NCBI GenBank assembly: GCA_963971575.1
Contig: OZ020611.1
Span: 64,017,381 to 64,081,380 of the forward strand
Reading direction: 5' to 3'
Source: Liopterus haemorrhoidalis
Taxonomy: Eukaryota > Arthropoda > Insecta > Coleoptera > Dytiscidae
DNA length: 64,000 nt
Part shown: one piece after another, positions 10,966-22,099 of the stretch
How positions within the stretch are numbered: position 1 is the first letter of the stretch
Layout of the letters: every line of letters starts with the position of its first letter
Notes under the pieces: generated by a model
Seen by the model: the letters and a program-made list of their open reading frames with translations, nothing else
The model's database searches: none
What the model was told of the DNA's origin: nothing
Position numbers and translations under genes: made by a program

Positions 10966-11590
10966 TGACAACAGACTTTTTATTCATAGTCACCAGCCAA
11001 CACCGAAGATCCTTTTTCAACAAACACACTACTATTCCCTTTTCGAAATGCAGAAATAGTAATAAAATCACGTGAAAAATTGAAGTCGCTACCCTATTGG
11101 CTGTCGCATAAATTTAAGTGCTCAACAGCCAACGAACGACGAGAGTTCGACAAAATTATCACGTGAAGATTGCATGATTACCACTTCTTGATTTCGAACA
11201 CACTACTACTCCCTTATTTCTACTGGATTACTACGGACCTTCCGACATAAACAATTCAGCCTTATGGCTGATGGGTCTACACCTTGAATACATATTCGAA
11301 AAATATTCCGAACATGTGGGACATACGTGCATATATCCAATTTGTGAATGAATGACGAAGAATGAATTCATATTTAGTAAGAAGAGACATATTCGGTTAA
11401 ACTAGGGAATAGTACCTACAACGTTACAAGATTTCTTTGTAGACGGTAGCACATAACAATTTCACTAAATAATTTCACAAGGATTGTCAGTAGCTCTAAA
11501 ACAATGGTTTCTGATTTATAAATTCATACACAATGATACACAATTTTAATTGGGCTAATATGGGGGAAACTAAAGTACTATGCACCTAAA
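10966..11590. other. No recognised gene or element
   Basis: Contains two loosely similar segments with an acacactactaytccct core (about 11025 and 11205). Nothing else seen. Confidence 0.3.
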
Positions 11591-12110
11591 AACAAGATAA
11601 TTAGTTTAGGTTTAGTTAGTAAAAGTCTAAAACCTAGCGGAGCGAGTTACCCATCTAGAAGATGGGTAAAAACAAGATAATTAGGTTAGGTTTAGTTAGT
11701 AAAAGTCTAAAATCTAGCGGAGCGAGTTACCCATCTAGAAGATGGGTAAAAACAAGATAATTAGGTTAGGTTTAGTTAGTAAAAGTCTAAAATCTAGCGA
11801 AGCGAGTTACCCATCTTCTAGTTTAATGACAAAACACTATTTTAGGTTAGGTTAAGTTAGTAAGGGTTTGGTTAGAACAAGCCGCGCGAAGAGAGCTTCC
11901 CACCTGCTAGTTTAATGACAAAACACTATCTTAGGTTAGGTTAGGTTAGGTTAGTAAGGGTTTGGTTAGAACAAGCCGAGCGAAGAGAGCTTCCCATCTT
12001 CTAGTTTAATGACAAAACACTATCTTAGGTTAGGTTAGGTAAGCAAGGGTTTGGTTAGAAGAAGCCGAGCGAAGCGAGCTACCCATCTTCTAGTTTAATG
12101 ACAAAAGAAA
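11591..12110. repeat. Tandem array with TTAGG runs
   Basis: Three 80-bp units (starting near 11591, 11671, 11751) share aacaagataattaggttagg, agcggagcgagttacccatc and an internal short hairpin ctagaagatgggt. These pass into units of 89-94 bp beginning gtttaatgacaaaacacta (11821, 11910, 12004, 12093). Each larger unit has 2-4 consecutive TTAGG repeats (for example near 11932-11955), the canonical insect telomere unit. Interstitial, not terminal, since unrelated sequence follows on both sides. Confidence 0.8.
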
Positions 12111-12810
12111 CACTAACATAACAATGCCACCTGTTTAGAATCACCGTACATTAAACAAATTATGTGTAGTATGACGCGGTGTGACACATGCACAGTTGCG
12201 TAGTTACTATTTCCTAGTTATACCATTTTACCACATATTCAATAACAGAATATAAAATAAACAAGAACTTCATAACATACCTGTACCAAACTCTTCCAAA
12301 CGCATTCCTATTGTATTTTTAATAGTTTGTTAACTGGTTTAATTTATGATTAAATGTTTTTTATATTATAACAAAACCATGTAAATAAAGAATATTGTAT
12401 AAAAAAGAAATACAATTTTATTAAACAAGCATATAATGAATGCTATATTACATGAGGATGAAGTTGTAATCATCCGAGTAATGCTACGGGTAGAGGTCAC
12501 GAATATCGTTTGCCTAAGCTTCAAACACGGTCGACGTGTAGTTCACATGACAAGGTCTGTAGCAACACGGCAAACTCCTCTATAAGATCCTTATTGCCAA
12601 CGAAATGGTCAAGCTCGCTAAATTGTGCAGTTCGGACTGGTGAAAACAGTCTGAATTATGAGGCTGCTGATTCGATTCTCCGTTGGTGATATTATTAATG
12701 CGAGAATAATATGTTTACATCACTCCCATTTACACAATCATTCACCACTCATCCAGGTGTAGGAGGTCACCCCCCTGGCATCGGCGATTAGCCTCGTTAC
12801 AGAAATACGG
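11682..12810. repeat. Segmental duplication, copy B1
   Basis: Almost identical to 14327-15451, including part of the TTAGG array and about 700 bp of flanking sequence. One clear difference is gtaggaggtcac here against gtagcaggtcac in the other copy. After 12810 the two copies diverge abruptly. Confidence 0.88.
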
Positions 12811-12974
12811 CGAGGCCTTAGGAATAATTTCTTTTCACGGAAACGAGCAAAAACGAGCAAGTTTTGTTCACTGATTCTTAAAGTTGAAGAATTGAACAAC
12901 TTATGGAGAGAGAAATCTAAGCGGCAGAAGTTGGCAGTCAAATTAAAACAAAAAAAGAAATAACAATTTCATGG

Positions 12975-13004
12975 TTTTATACACATACATATACACATAC
13001 ATGC

Positions 13005-13057
<53 letters not shown>
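12975..13057. repeat. Microsatellite (ACAT)n then (AT)n
   Basis: Acatacat repeats followed by about 18 AT units. A second AT run lies at 13541-13584, at the left edge of the Penelope-like repeat. Confidence 0.95.
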
Positions 13058-13058
<1 letters not shown>

Positions 13059-13534
13059 CTTTACCTTTTTACACTTTATACTTTTCTCCTCGTAGGAGTT
13101 TTACTTGTTTACATCTACTGGATGTCAAACAATTCATATTTTCCCGAGGCTAGAAGTACGAAGTTTTCTTTTTGTTACCGGCAATACCACAATGCCTTGC
13201 GTTAGAGTCATGTGACTCAGTAACTAAAATGGCGTCATAACTGCTTTAACATCTTTACTTTGTTTTCTTCAAATTCTGATGTATTTAAGTGTTTCTTAAC
13301 AACTCGATTACTGTTTTTCATACCATGGGTCTACGTTCACATACTTATGTAACATCTTGGCGACATGCTTAACTATTTCGGTAAGGAATTGTACAGTTTG
13401 TGTTTGCTTTTATGACCGGTACCTTTTGTTATAGAAATCCTTGATAAAGTTTATGAAGAATAAACGAAATATTGGATCAATTATGAAATAATTGCATTAT
13501 CCTTCGCTTCTCTTCTTTTTCCCAAATAATTTCC

Positions 13535-13581
<47 letters not shown>

Positions 13582-13591
<10 letters not shown>

Positions 13592-13950
13592 ACACTATCT
13601 TGTATATTCGTCAATTTATTAAAACCGTAATTAAAACATTACAGATACGTTTCGTGCATATAGTTGCACATCTTCAGTCTGCAAAGAGAAGGAAATCAGT
13701 GAAAAAGAACGTTATGCAACATTACGTATCAATGCACACGTGAATACATAATCACAAAAAAGTATTTACAAATGCACATATATAAAAGATAAAACTAAAA
13801 CAAAATATGAAGAATAAAAAACATGAAAAAAAAAATATATTGAACAAACTAAAGATATTAACAATGAAAACCTGTAGTAAATGCACTAAACCGGTCAAAA
13901 GGATAAAAAACTGTAACAATGTATCAATAATTAAAATAAAGAATGGTACC

Positions 13951-14022
<72 letters not shown>

Positions 14023-14326
14023 AAAACAAATAATTTAAAGAAAAATTTAAAACATTATTTCTTACAAAAAACCGTTAATAAGAAATGAGTAAAAAATTGT
14101 AAAACGGCTAACAACATATCCACAAAACGTAATGATTTGTAAAAATAAAAATCTAAAAAATATAATAATATAAAAAAAAATATGAGTATAAACAGATATT
14201 TAGATTACACACTATTAACAAATTAAAAAATTTGAAAATGCAAAATTACACAATTTAAAAAAATATTAATAAAAACTAAAATTGTCAAACTAACAAAAAT
14301 ATTGAAAATATAAAAATACTTGTCTA
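13582..14326 (-). mobile_element. Penelope-like element terminal repeat, copy A1
   Basis: Matches 15450-16162 in the same orientation and 17060-17570 in reverse. It begins at the AT microsatellite with aaataaaacactatcttg and includes the hammerhead-like motif (13644-13677) and a 67-base A run (13954-14020). A Lys-rich open frame (13807-14088) spans the A run but is explained by it and is probably not a gene. The copy stops at 14326, where B2 begins. Confidence 0.75.
13644..13677 (-). ncRNA. Hammerhead-ribozyme-like core (PLE copy A1)
   Basis: On the minus strand: CTGAAGA (the CUGANGA core), a hairpin GTGCA...TGCAC, then GAAAC. This order is the conserved core of hammerhead ribozymes, which are known to occur in Penelope-like elements. 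A three-pair stem III (ACG/TGT with loop TATC) followed by A would be the cleavage site. I could not see a convincing stem I, so activity is uncertain. Confidence 0.5.
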
Positions 14327-15451
14327 GGTTAGGTTTAGTTAGTAAAAGTCTAAAATCTAGCGGAGCGAGTTACCCATCTAGAAGATGGGTAAAAACAAGA
14401 TAATTAGGTTAGGTTTAGTTAGTAAAAGTCTAAAATCTAGCGAAGCGAGTTACCCATCTTCTAGTTTAATGACAAAACACTATTTTAGGTTAGGTTAAGT
14501 TAGTAAGGGTTTGGTTAGAACAAGCCGCGCGAAGAGAGCTTCCCACCTGCTAGTTTAATGACAAAACACTATCTTAGGTTAGGTTAGGTTAGGTTAGTAA
14601 GGGTTTGGTTAGAACAAGCCGAGCGAAGAGAGCTTCCCATCTTCTAGTTTAATGACAAAACACTATCTTAGGTTAGGTTAGGTAAGCAAGGGTTTGGTTA
14701 GAAGAAGCCGAGCGAAGCGAGCTACCCATCTTCTAGTTTAATGACAAAAGAAACACTAACATAACAATGCCACCTGTTTAGAATCACCGTACATTAAACA
14801 AATTATGTGTAGTATGACGCGGTGTGACACATGCACAGTTGCGTAGTTACTATTTCCTAGTTATACCATTTTACCACATATTCAATAACAGAATATAAAA
14901 TAAACAAGAACTTCATAACATACCTGTACCAAACTCTTCCAAACGCATTCCTATTGTATTTTTAATAGTTTGTTAACTGGTTTAATTTATGATTAAATGT
15001 TTTTTATATTATAACAAAACCATGTAAATAAAGAATATTGTATAAAAAAGAAATACAATTTTATTAAACAAGCATATAATGAATGCTATATTACATGAGG
15101 ATGAAGTTGTAATCATCCGAGTAATGCTACGGGTAGAGGTCACGAATATCGTTTGCCTAAGCTTCAAACACGGTCGACGTGTAGTTCACATGACAAGGTC
15201 TGTAGCAACACGGCAAACTCCTCTATAAGATCCTTATTGCCAACGAAATGGTCAAGCTCGCTAAATTGTGCAGTTCGGACTGGTGAAAACAGTCTGAATT
15301 ATGAGGCTGCTGATTCGATTCTCCGTTGGTGATATTATTAATGCGAGAATAATATGTTTACATCACTCCCATTTACACAATCATTCACCACTCATCCAGG
15401 TGTAGCAGGTCACCCCCCTGGCATCGGCGATTAGCCTCGTTACAGAAATAC
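14327..15451. repeat. Segmental duplication, copy B2
   Basis: Second copy of 11682-12810, joined on its left to Penelope copy A1 (cttgtct/aggttagg) and on its right to Penelope copy A2 (aatacg/tcaattt). The lack of the 0.8 kb that separates B1 from A1 implies a deletion after or during duplication. Confidence 0.88.
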
Positions 15452-15792
15452 GTCAATTTATTAAAACCGTAATTAAAACATTACAGATACGTTTCGTGCA
15501 TATAGTTGCACATCTTCAGTCTGCAAAGAGAAGGAAATCAGTGAAAAAGAACGTTGTGCAACATTACGTATCAATGCACACGTGAATACATAATCACAAA
15601 AAAGTATTTACAAATGCACATATATAAAAGATAAAACTAAAACAAAATATGAAGAATAAAAAACATGAAAAAAAAAATATATTGAACAAACTAAAGATAT
15701 TAACAATGAAAACCTGTAGTAAATGCACTAAACCGGTCAAAAGGATAAAAAACTGTAACAATGTATCAATAATTAAAATAAAGAATGGTACC

Positions 15793-15859
<67 letters not shown>

Positions 15860-16162
15860 AAAACAAATAATTTAAAGAAAAATTTAAAACATTATTTCTT
15901 ACAAAAAACCGTTAATAAGAAATGAGTAAAAAATTGTAAAACGGCTAACAACATATCCACAAAACGTAATGATTTGTAAAAATAAAAATCTAAAAAATAT
16001 AATAATATAAAAAAAAATATGAGTATAAACAGATATTTAGATTACACACTATTAACAAATTAAAAAATTTGAAAATGCAAAATTACACAATTTAAAAAAA
16101 TATTAATAAAAACTAAAATTGTCAAACTAACAAAAATATTGAAAATATAAAAATACTTGTCT
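15450..16162 (-). mobile_element. Penelope-like element terminal repeat, copy A2
   Basis: Near-identical to A1 (one visible change: gttgtgcaac for gttatgcaac), with a 62-base A run (15796-15857). It lacks the first ~27 bp of A1. It continues without break into the 3' flank of the GIY-YIG reading frame, so together with 17060-17570 it forms the inverted flanking repeats of the Penelope-like element. Confidence 0.75.
15485..15518 (-). ncRNA. Hammerhead-ribozyme-like core (PLE copy A2)
   Basis: Same CTGAAGA - hairpin - GAAAC arrangement as at 13644-13677, inherited with the repeat. Confidence 0.5.
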
Positions 16163-16475
16163 AAAATTAATAAAAACATAATTTTACAAATAGAAAATAA
16201 ACAAGGCACAGGTGATGAAACAAGGTAGTGTACTTAATAAGAGAACAAACGCTTACCATGTAAGAAACACAGAAAAATAATTATTGCAAGCATGGCAGGG
16301 CCATGTCACATCACAATCACAAGAACACATGTGAGAAACCTAGACAGACAGGCGCCATCAACTAGCCAAAATGACGTCAAAGGTAACTGACCTGTGGACA
16401 GGAACAAACCAAATTTTGATAGAAAGACAACACATGTAACTATTGAAGAAAAACGCGGAATTTCAAACAGTAAGA

Positions 16476-17027
16476 CTACAACAATGTTTTATAAATCGGA
16501 TCTAACTCCAGTGTGTCGGTTTTCTTGTTCACACATTCCTTTCTTTCCGTCTGTATGAACAGCATCTCCGATATTAGACGTTTTTCCCGGTGCTTTTCAC
16601 TATCTAAAATTTCCACATTGCTGTAGTCAAACTGGTGCTTTTCCGTATTGGTGTGTATAGCCAGTGCCGTGCTCTTCGGTTTATGCGTGCAATCTGACTT
16701 ATGTTGGCATAGTCTTTTTTTCAAAATTTGATTGGTCGTTCCTATGTAGGACAATCTGCAATCCTGACACCGTATTTTATATACCACGTTAGCTTTTTCC
16801 AATTTAGGGATTTCCGTTTTAAGTTTGGAAAAATTCCGTGAATTATTACTGTTGGTAGAAAAAGCCACGCCAATCTCATGTTTTTTGAAAATTTTTCTGA
16901 AATTTTCAGAACTTCCATTATGATATGGGAGACTGACGTAACGTTTTTCGTCTTTGTTAACGGTTCCTTGGGGGTGTCTGTTGTTATAAGCCGCCCATGT
17001 TCTTCTCCGAATCGCTTTTTTGATCAT
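16476..17027 (-). pseudogene. Penelope-like element, GIY-YIG endonuclease end
   Basis: 183-residue open frame. RYVSLPYHNGSSENFRKIFK at residues ~29-48 is the linker that follows the reverse transcriptase in Penelope-like elements. VVYKIRCQDCRLSYIGTT at ~80-97 carries the Cys pair and the YIG of the GIY-YIG nuclease, followed by LKKRLCQHKSDC (Arg and His of the active site region), ALAIHTNTEKHQFDYSNVEI and HREKRLISEMLFIQT (the catalytic Glu helix). The reverse transcriptase that should precede it is missing: upstream, the inverted repeat copy 17060-17570 starts at once. This 5' truncation with an inverted terminal repeat is common in Penelope elements. The frame itself is intact, which suggests a young copy. 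Confidence 0.9.
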
Positions 17028-17059
17028 GTGTCCAGGATAATGACATTACAATTACAATT

Positions 17060-17131
17060 TTTTACTCATTTCTTATTAACGGTTTTTTGTAAGAAATAAT
17101 GTTTTAAATTTTTCTTTAAATTATTTGTTTT

Positions 17132-17191
<60 letters not shown>

Positions 17192-17570
17192 GGTACCATT
17201 CTTTATTTTAATTATTGATACATTGTTACAGTTTTTTATCCTTTTGACCGGTTTAGTGCATTTACTACAGGTTTTCATTGTTAATATCTTTAGTTTGTTC
17301 AATATATTTTTTTTCATGTTTTTTATTCTTCATATTTTGTTTTAGTTTTATCTTTTATATATGTGCATTTGTAAATACTTTTTTGTGATTATGTATTCAC
17401 GTGTGCATTGATACGTAATGTTGCACAACGTTCTTTTTCACTGATTTCCTTCTCTTTGCAGACTGAAGATGTGCAACTATATGCACGAAACGTATCTGTA
17501 ATGTTTTAATTACGGTTTTAATAAATTGACGAATATACAAGATAGTGTTTTATTTATAATATTTAAATTC
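17060..17570 (+). mobile_element. Penelope-like terminal repeat, inverted copy A3
   Basis: Reverse complement of A1/A2 from the segment after the homopolymer (here T55, 17134-17188) to the end sequence caagatagtgttttattta. It provides the 5' inverted flank of the GIY-YIG copy. Confidence 0.8.
17463..17496 (+). ncRNA. Hammerhead-ribozyme-like core (PLE copy A3)
   Basis: CTGAAGA, hairpin GTGCA/TGCAC, GAAAC on the plus strand; third copy of the motif in this element. Confidence 0.5.
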
Positions 17571-17629
17571 GTCGAGATACTCCAACATATATATATATAT
17601 ATATATATTAGGTGTAATTATATAGGGCT

Positions 17630-18440
17630 ATCCCAACTGTTCCGAATAGAATTCTTCCAAAGAGTATAATGTCTTTTGAAGTAAAAGATTTTTTATTGCC
17701 CTTTTGAACGAGGTGAGATTACTAATTGTTTTGATGTCGTCGGGCATTGAACGTTTTAATTGCATTATATTTGGAACTTTTTTCGTACAGTGTGAGTCTA
17801 TGTTTGTCTTGTTTTATAAGAGCTTTGTTCCTGGTAAAATGTCCGTGTTCTTGATTTTGCGTATTTATTGCAATATGATGCTTGAATGCAAAAATTAATA
17901 ATTCTAAAATGTAAACGCTTGGAACAGTTAGGATACCAAGATTTTTAAAAGCGTCGCGACAAGAGTCGCGTCCTTGTAAGCTAGCCAAGACTCTTATTGC
18001 TCGCTTCTGAATGGTAAACACTCTACTGTAATCAGGGGAGGAGCCCCAATGCATAATACCGTATCGTAGCAGTGAATGAAAGTTTGCAAAATATAAAGTT
18101 TTTAAGACATAATTTCGGCATTTTTGGGACATGATTCTGATTCCATAGAGTGCTTTATTCAGTTTCTTACATAAGTTGGAAATATGAACATCCCATTTGA
18201 GATTGCAGTTTAAGTGCAAGCCTAACAGTTTGATAGTGTCAGCCTCCTTTAACACACTTTGTACTTCCTGAATACCAGATGAGCGACTTGTTTGGAAAAT
18301 AGTAAATACTGATTTAGAAGTGTTTATTTTTAATTTGTTTTTTGTTATCCAAGTAGACAGAGTGCCGTAAAGGAGCTGAAGTTTGTTAGAGAGATTTTTA
18401 TACAAGCGACTGACGTATAATACCCCACTAGGCACGCAGC
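17630..18440 (-). pseudogene. CR1/Jockey-like LINE, reverse transcriptase C-terminal half
   Basis: Open frame 17722-18435: STWITKNKLKINTSKSVFTI, TIKLLGLHLNCNLKWDVHIS, LKTLYFANFHSLLRYGIMHW, FTIQKRAIRVLASL and DSCRDAFKNLGILTVPSVYI. These are the conserved post-YxDD blocks of the thumb and tail of CR1-group LINEs. One frame change near the end leads to TSFKRAIKNLLLQKTLYSLE, ending at about 17630, followed by an AT-repeat tail (17588-17610). The YADD active site and everything 5' are missing: a 5'-truncated copy. Confidence 0.85.
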
Positions 18441-18683
18441 TATTAATATTACCACTTAAACAATAACTGTGCTAATTTTTAAGTGACTTGAAACGACTTT
18501 TGGATTTTTTTTTTTACAAGATGTACATTTCCTCACGACCAGCCCCACCACGATTCTGGCGGCTGACGCTTGTTTCGATTATTAGCCATATCAAAACTAT
18601 CAATTACAAAAAAAAATATGCGGGATTATAGTTGATAGGTAATAGGATTCGGACCAGTCAGAAAATAAAACAAAATTTATTAA

Positions 18684-18722
18684 CTTCGCTTACGTTTCGA
18701 TTTAATTTAAATCTTCATCAGA
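18684..18722 (-). ncRNA. Hammerhead-like core, left arm
   Basis: Minus strand: CTGATGA, hairpin GATTTAAATTAAATC, GAAAC. Different family from the motif at 13644. Stem I not evident by eye. Confidence 0.45.
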
Positions 18723-18763
18723 GCTTAGTTAATTAGTCACGATATTGAAATATCAACTAAGCT

Positions 18764-18800
18764 CTGATGAAGATTTAAATTAAATCGAAACGTAAGCGAA
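18764..18800 (+). ncRNA. Hammerhead-like core, right arm
   Basis: Plus-strand twin of 18684-18722: CTGATGA at 18764-18770, self-complementary A/T hairpin, GAAAC at 18787. Confidence 0.45.
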
Positions 18801-18844
18801 GGTAATAAATTTTGTTTTATTTTCTGACTGGTCCGAATCCCATT

Positions 18845-19760
18845 ACTATGTCAACTATAATTACTAACTTACGGACGTAACTCATCTAATCAAGATTAAG
18901 CGGGATGAAATGATCATCAAAAATGCAACGCTGCCCGCCGGACTATTACTTGTATTGTGAAAATGGAGAAAAATGACATTAGTAAAACGTTTTGCTGCCA
19001 ATAAATTGCAAACAGAAAGAACCCAGTATTAATTAAACACTTTCAAATAAACTTTTAATTATATCAATAATTTGATTTTATGTAATACTCCTAGTTCCTG
19101 TTAATTCACCTTACCGAGCACCTACTGTAATATCAATTTTCCATTTAAATAATTTCCATGTTATTATTTAGATGCAATCATCAACAATCATTTACCTTTC
19201 TGAAGATCTTTTACTTTCCATTTATATTTATTTTGAACGGAAGTATTGAATGGTAAATTACAGAAAGAGAGTTTTATACGATATTGTTAATCAATACAAA
19301 TTATATATAATAGAGCTAAGTAGTATACTTTAGAGTCATATGATTTTTTCACGCAATAATAACAGAAATGCACTCCTTCTCTGATTCAAGTGTTCACCAT
19401 AAGCATGATATATTATTTGTTTCCATTTCAATACATCCATGTAAGAATATAAACCTCATAACATAAAAATTTATGTAGTGTTCGTGCTTCAAATACTGGA
19501 GTAGAACAGAGAAGCAGACACAGACATGATGACATGGGCGGTGGTTTTACAGGGGCAATAGGGAAAATTTCCCTTTCAAACTGACAATAAAAGTAATTAC
19601 GGACTTTGTATATAATTTTATTTACTTCATAATTTATCAGTTTTTTCTTGCACAATTATAAAACTTGGATTATCCTTCAAAGATATCTTGCATAGTGGGA
19701 AATCCTGAAGTCAGTGTAAATTTTATTACTTGGTAACAAATACAATAGATCTTCTTTTTT
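18845..19760. other. No recognised gene or element
   Basis: A+T-rich sequence without similarity that I can name. Confidence 0.35.
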
Positions 19761-19764
19761 GCGT

Positions 19765-19965
19765 TTTTTTATTGTAGGTTTGTCATTCTCAGGTGCCATT
19801 AACTCTCATCCTCCCAGGCTCCTTCAGATAGATCTTTGTCACACTTTAAGTTGTATATGTATGTTTTTAACCACTGCTGGTCTTCTTTCCTCTTGGAGAC
19901 CATTAGAGAATTTTTTTGGGCAACCTTTCTTCTTTCATCCCTCTTTCAACATGTTCTCGCCATCT
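19765..19965 (-). pseudogene. RTE-type LINE tail fragment
   Basis: Minus strand: RWREHVERGMKEERLPKKIL, stop, WSPRGKKTSSG, ending LKEPGRMRV. The W-x-H-V-x-R...LPKK+L-W-S-P-x-G-K-x-x-x-G-R-P pattern is the C-terminal tail of RTE-like reverse transcriptases. Stops and frame changes make it dead. Confidence 0.6.
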
Positions 19966-20109
19966 TAAAGATTTATTGTACAATCGTTTTTTAATTTTTG
20001 ATGTACCTTAACTTGATAACCATTTAATATTTTCTCTGTTTTTACCCTATGTTTTCTGGTGTATTACAAACATTAAATACAACTCGGTAGTAGTCAAATA
20101 AACCTAAAC

Positions 20110-20983
20110 TTAAAAAATAAAAAATAAAAACGCCCCCAAAAATATCAACTTATTCACGACAGAACTTCAAGAAAAATACCCATACGCTCAAATAATATTT
20201 ACAAATGGTTCCAAAAATGTCAAAGGAACAAGTATGACCATATACGACGTAACAAACAATAGACAAGAAATATACAAAATCCTCAATAATATATCAATAT
20301 ACCATGCTTATAAATTATAATTAATATATTTATATGCCAATAACGTCAACAGATTTTACATTAACGGCGAAGTCTTAGAAGATGTGGAAGAATTCTGCTA
20401 CCTCGGTAGTGCAATAACGAGAGATGGAGGAACTACAAGGGACGTGAACAACAGAATACTTAAAGCTCAACAAGCTTTCGGCTTGTTGAAAGAAGTCTGG
20501 AAATCCAATAAGATCTCTCGTAACACTAAGGTACGCATATTTAAAACCAATGTAAAATCAGTTCTGATGTATGGCTGCGAAACTTGGGAAGTCACTAAAG
20601 AAATTACCCATAAACTCCAAGTTTTTATTAACAGATGTCTGCGTAGAATTTTTCGTATTACTTGGTCCGATCATATTCCCAATACTCATCTTTGGGAATC
20701 GACAGCACAAAAACCTATCCACTTGGAAATTCAGGCAAGAAAGTGGAACTGGATTGGGCATACCCTCCGGAAGGCAGTAAAAGACATCTCCAGAATGGCA
20801 TTAGAGTGGAACCCTCAGGGAAACCGTCGCAGAGGCCGTCCTGTATCCACATGGAGGATAACAATATACAAAGAACTTGATGCTCACGGCACTACCTGGC
20901 GCCAGGTGAAAAGGCTTGCTCTTCACAGACCCCGATGGCGCGAGTTTGTAAAGGCCCTATGCTCCAGCGAGGAGATCTAGGAC

Positions 20984-21057
<74 letters not shown>

Positions 21058-21640
21058 ATGCTTAAATACTTGCCATTTTAAACGCCACCGAATACTTAAT
21101 CAATCAACGAAACAATAGTAGTAACACACTAATTGTATCAGATAGTAAAAGCGCACTTGTTACTTCAGGAAAAACCAGGAATGTATAACTACCATGCATA
21201 GTCACATTGCGGGATAAAATATAATGAGGTGGTGAACAATTTAGCAAAAAGATCAACAAGGGAGGGTACTCTCTTCCAACCTAACATCACCACCAACAAA
21301 TATACTAACGAGGAAAAAAGTATTTACTTCGAAGAATGGCAGTCCGAATTTGAGAAACTCAATAAACAGAAAGGCTCCAAATATTTCTTCATAAATAAAA
21401 AAAATTAAGGTTTCAAAATGTTAATTTTCCACGAAAAATTATAGTTAAAATCTGCAGACTGCGATTTAACCATACTAGCTAGTCCATTCCATCTAAAAAG
21501 TCTCAAAATAACTGACAGTGAGAATTGTGAATACTGCAGACAAACTTCAGACCCCAACTACCTAATTCTGGATTGTCAAAAAATTCAGAAAGAACGCTGT
21601 TATTATCATGGCCAACCAATATCCAGAAATTACTAGTACT
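20110..21640 (+). mobile_element. I-type LINE with RNase H, interrupted by another LINE
   Basis: Left part (20110-20310) reads LQEKYPYAQIIFTNGSKNVK and MTIYDVTNNRQEIYKI, the start of a LINE RNase H domain (first catalytic residue in the TDGS position is Asn here). It resumes after the insertion at 21065: LAILNATEYLINQ and TLIVSDSKSALVTSG (catalytic Asp of SDSKSA kept). The tail at 21220-21590 gives NEVVNNLAKRSTREGTLF, YFEEWQSEFEKLN, SPFHLKSLKITDSENCEYC, SDPNYLILDCQKIQKER with the C-x2-C...C knuckle. Frameshifts and stops present. Confidence 0.8.
20311..21052 (+). mobile_element. 5'-truncated LINE inserted in the I-type LINE
   Basis: Open frame 20384-20980: EEFCYLGSAITRDGGTTRDV, ILKAQQAFGLLKEVWKS, NVKSVLMYGCETWEVTKEIT, LQVFINRCLRRIFRI, RKWNWIGHTLRK, ALEWNPQGNRRRGRPVSTWR, REFVKALCS. 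This is the thumb and tail of an RTE-like reverse transcriptase, intact to its stop. A run of about 30 AT units forms the 3' tail (20989-21052). Direct repeats ataccatgctta at 20299-20310 and 21053-21064 are the target-site duplication, so both boundaries are seen. Confidence 0.9.
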
Positions 21641-21649
21641 GATAGATGA

Positions 21650-22095
21650 AAATGAGAACAAAAAAATGCATTCTTGAAATACCTATTAAACACAGATATC
21701 ATTTTTTTTTTAAATGATACATTTTCCCAAATGAGATTAGTGAAATTCACTATAGAAGAAGAAATATATATATATATATATCACGTCATTATTAAACCAA
21801 AATCTCTATTGTTATCCCTTCCATGGCTAACTCCTAAAACCATAGCCCCGCCGTGAAGGCCTCTCCGCAAAACCATCTTCTATATGCATTCTTCTCCATT
21901 CCTAATCACCATATTTATATAAGTAGACACGCATAAGTATAATGAAAGTATGCTGCAAACTCAAAGCCTTATTACTCAAGCAAAAAAAAACTTGGTAGTA
22001 CTTACTTATCTTGTTTCTTAGTTTGTCAGTAACAACCAACTTTTCTCCTCTGTGTGTTGTTACTGTTATGTATTAAATATATATTATGTTTTCTA
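21650..22095. other. No recognised gene
   Basis: Poly-AT tract near 21766-21781 and nothing identifiable otherwise. Confidence 0.3.
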
Positions 22096-22099
22096 TTAT

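Larger units (their letters stand above)
18648..18840. repeat. Inverted repeat with paired hammerhead-like motifs
   Basis: Two ~84-bp arms (18648-18730 and 18755-18840), nearly perfect reverse complements, around a ~24-bp spacer. Outer sequence ggattcggaccagtcagaaa, inner sequence ctgatgaagatttaaatt. The arms resemble terminal segments of a Penelope-like element in head-to-head arrangement. No coding between them. Confidence 0.75.

Noticed and set aside
12598..12692. tRNA-like stretch with ccaacg...cgttgg ends and a gattcgattc B-box-like word (also at 15240-15334)
   Set aside because: The acceptor-like pairing is 6 bp, but the T arm does not pair and no anticodon arm fits; treated as chance.
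13807..17317. Lys-rich open frames at 13807-14088, 15649-15861 and the reverse of 17066-17317
   Set aside because: They are three copies of the same Penelope terminal repeat, and the frames are held open by A or T homopolymers of 55-67 bases; no protein-like composition outside them.
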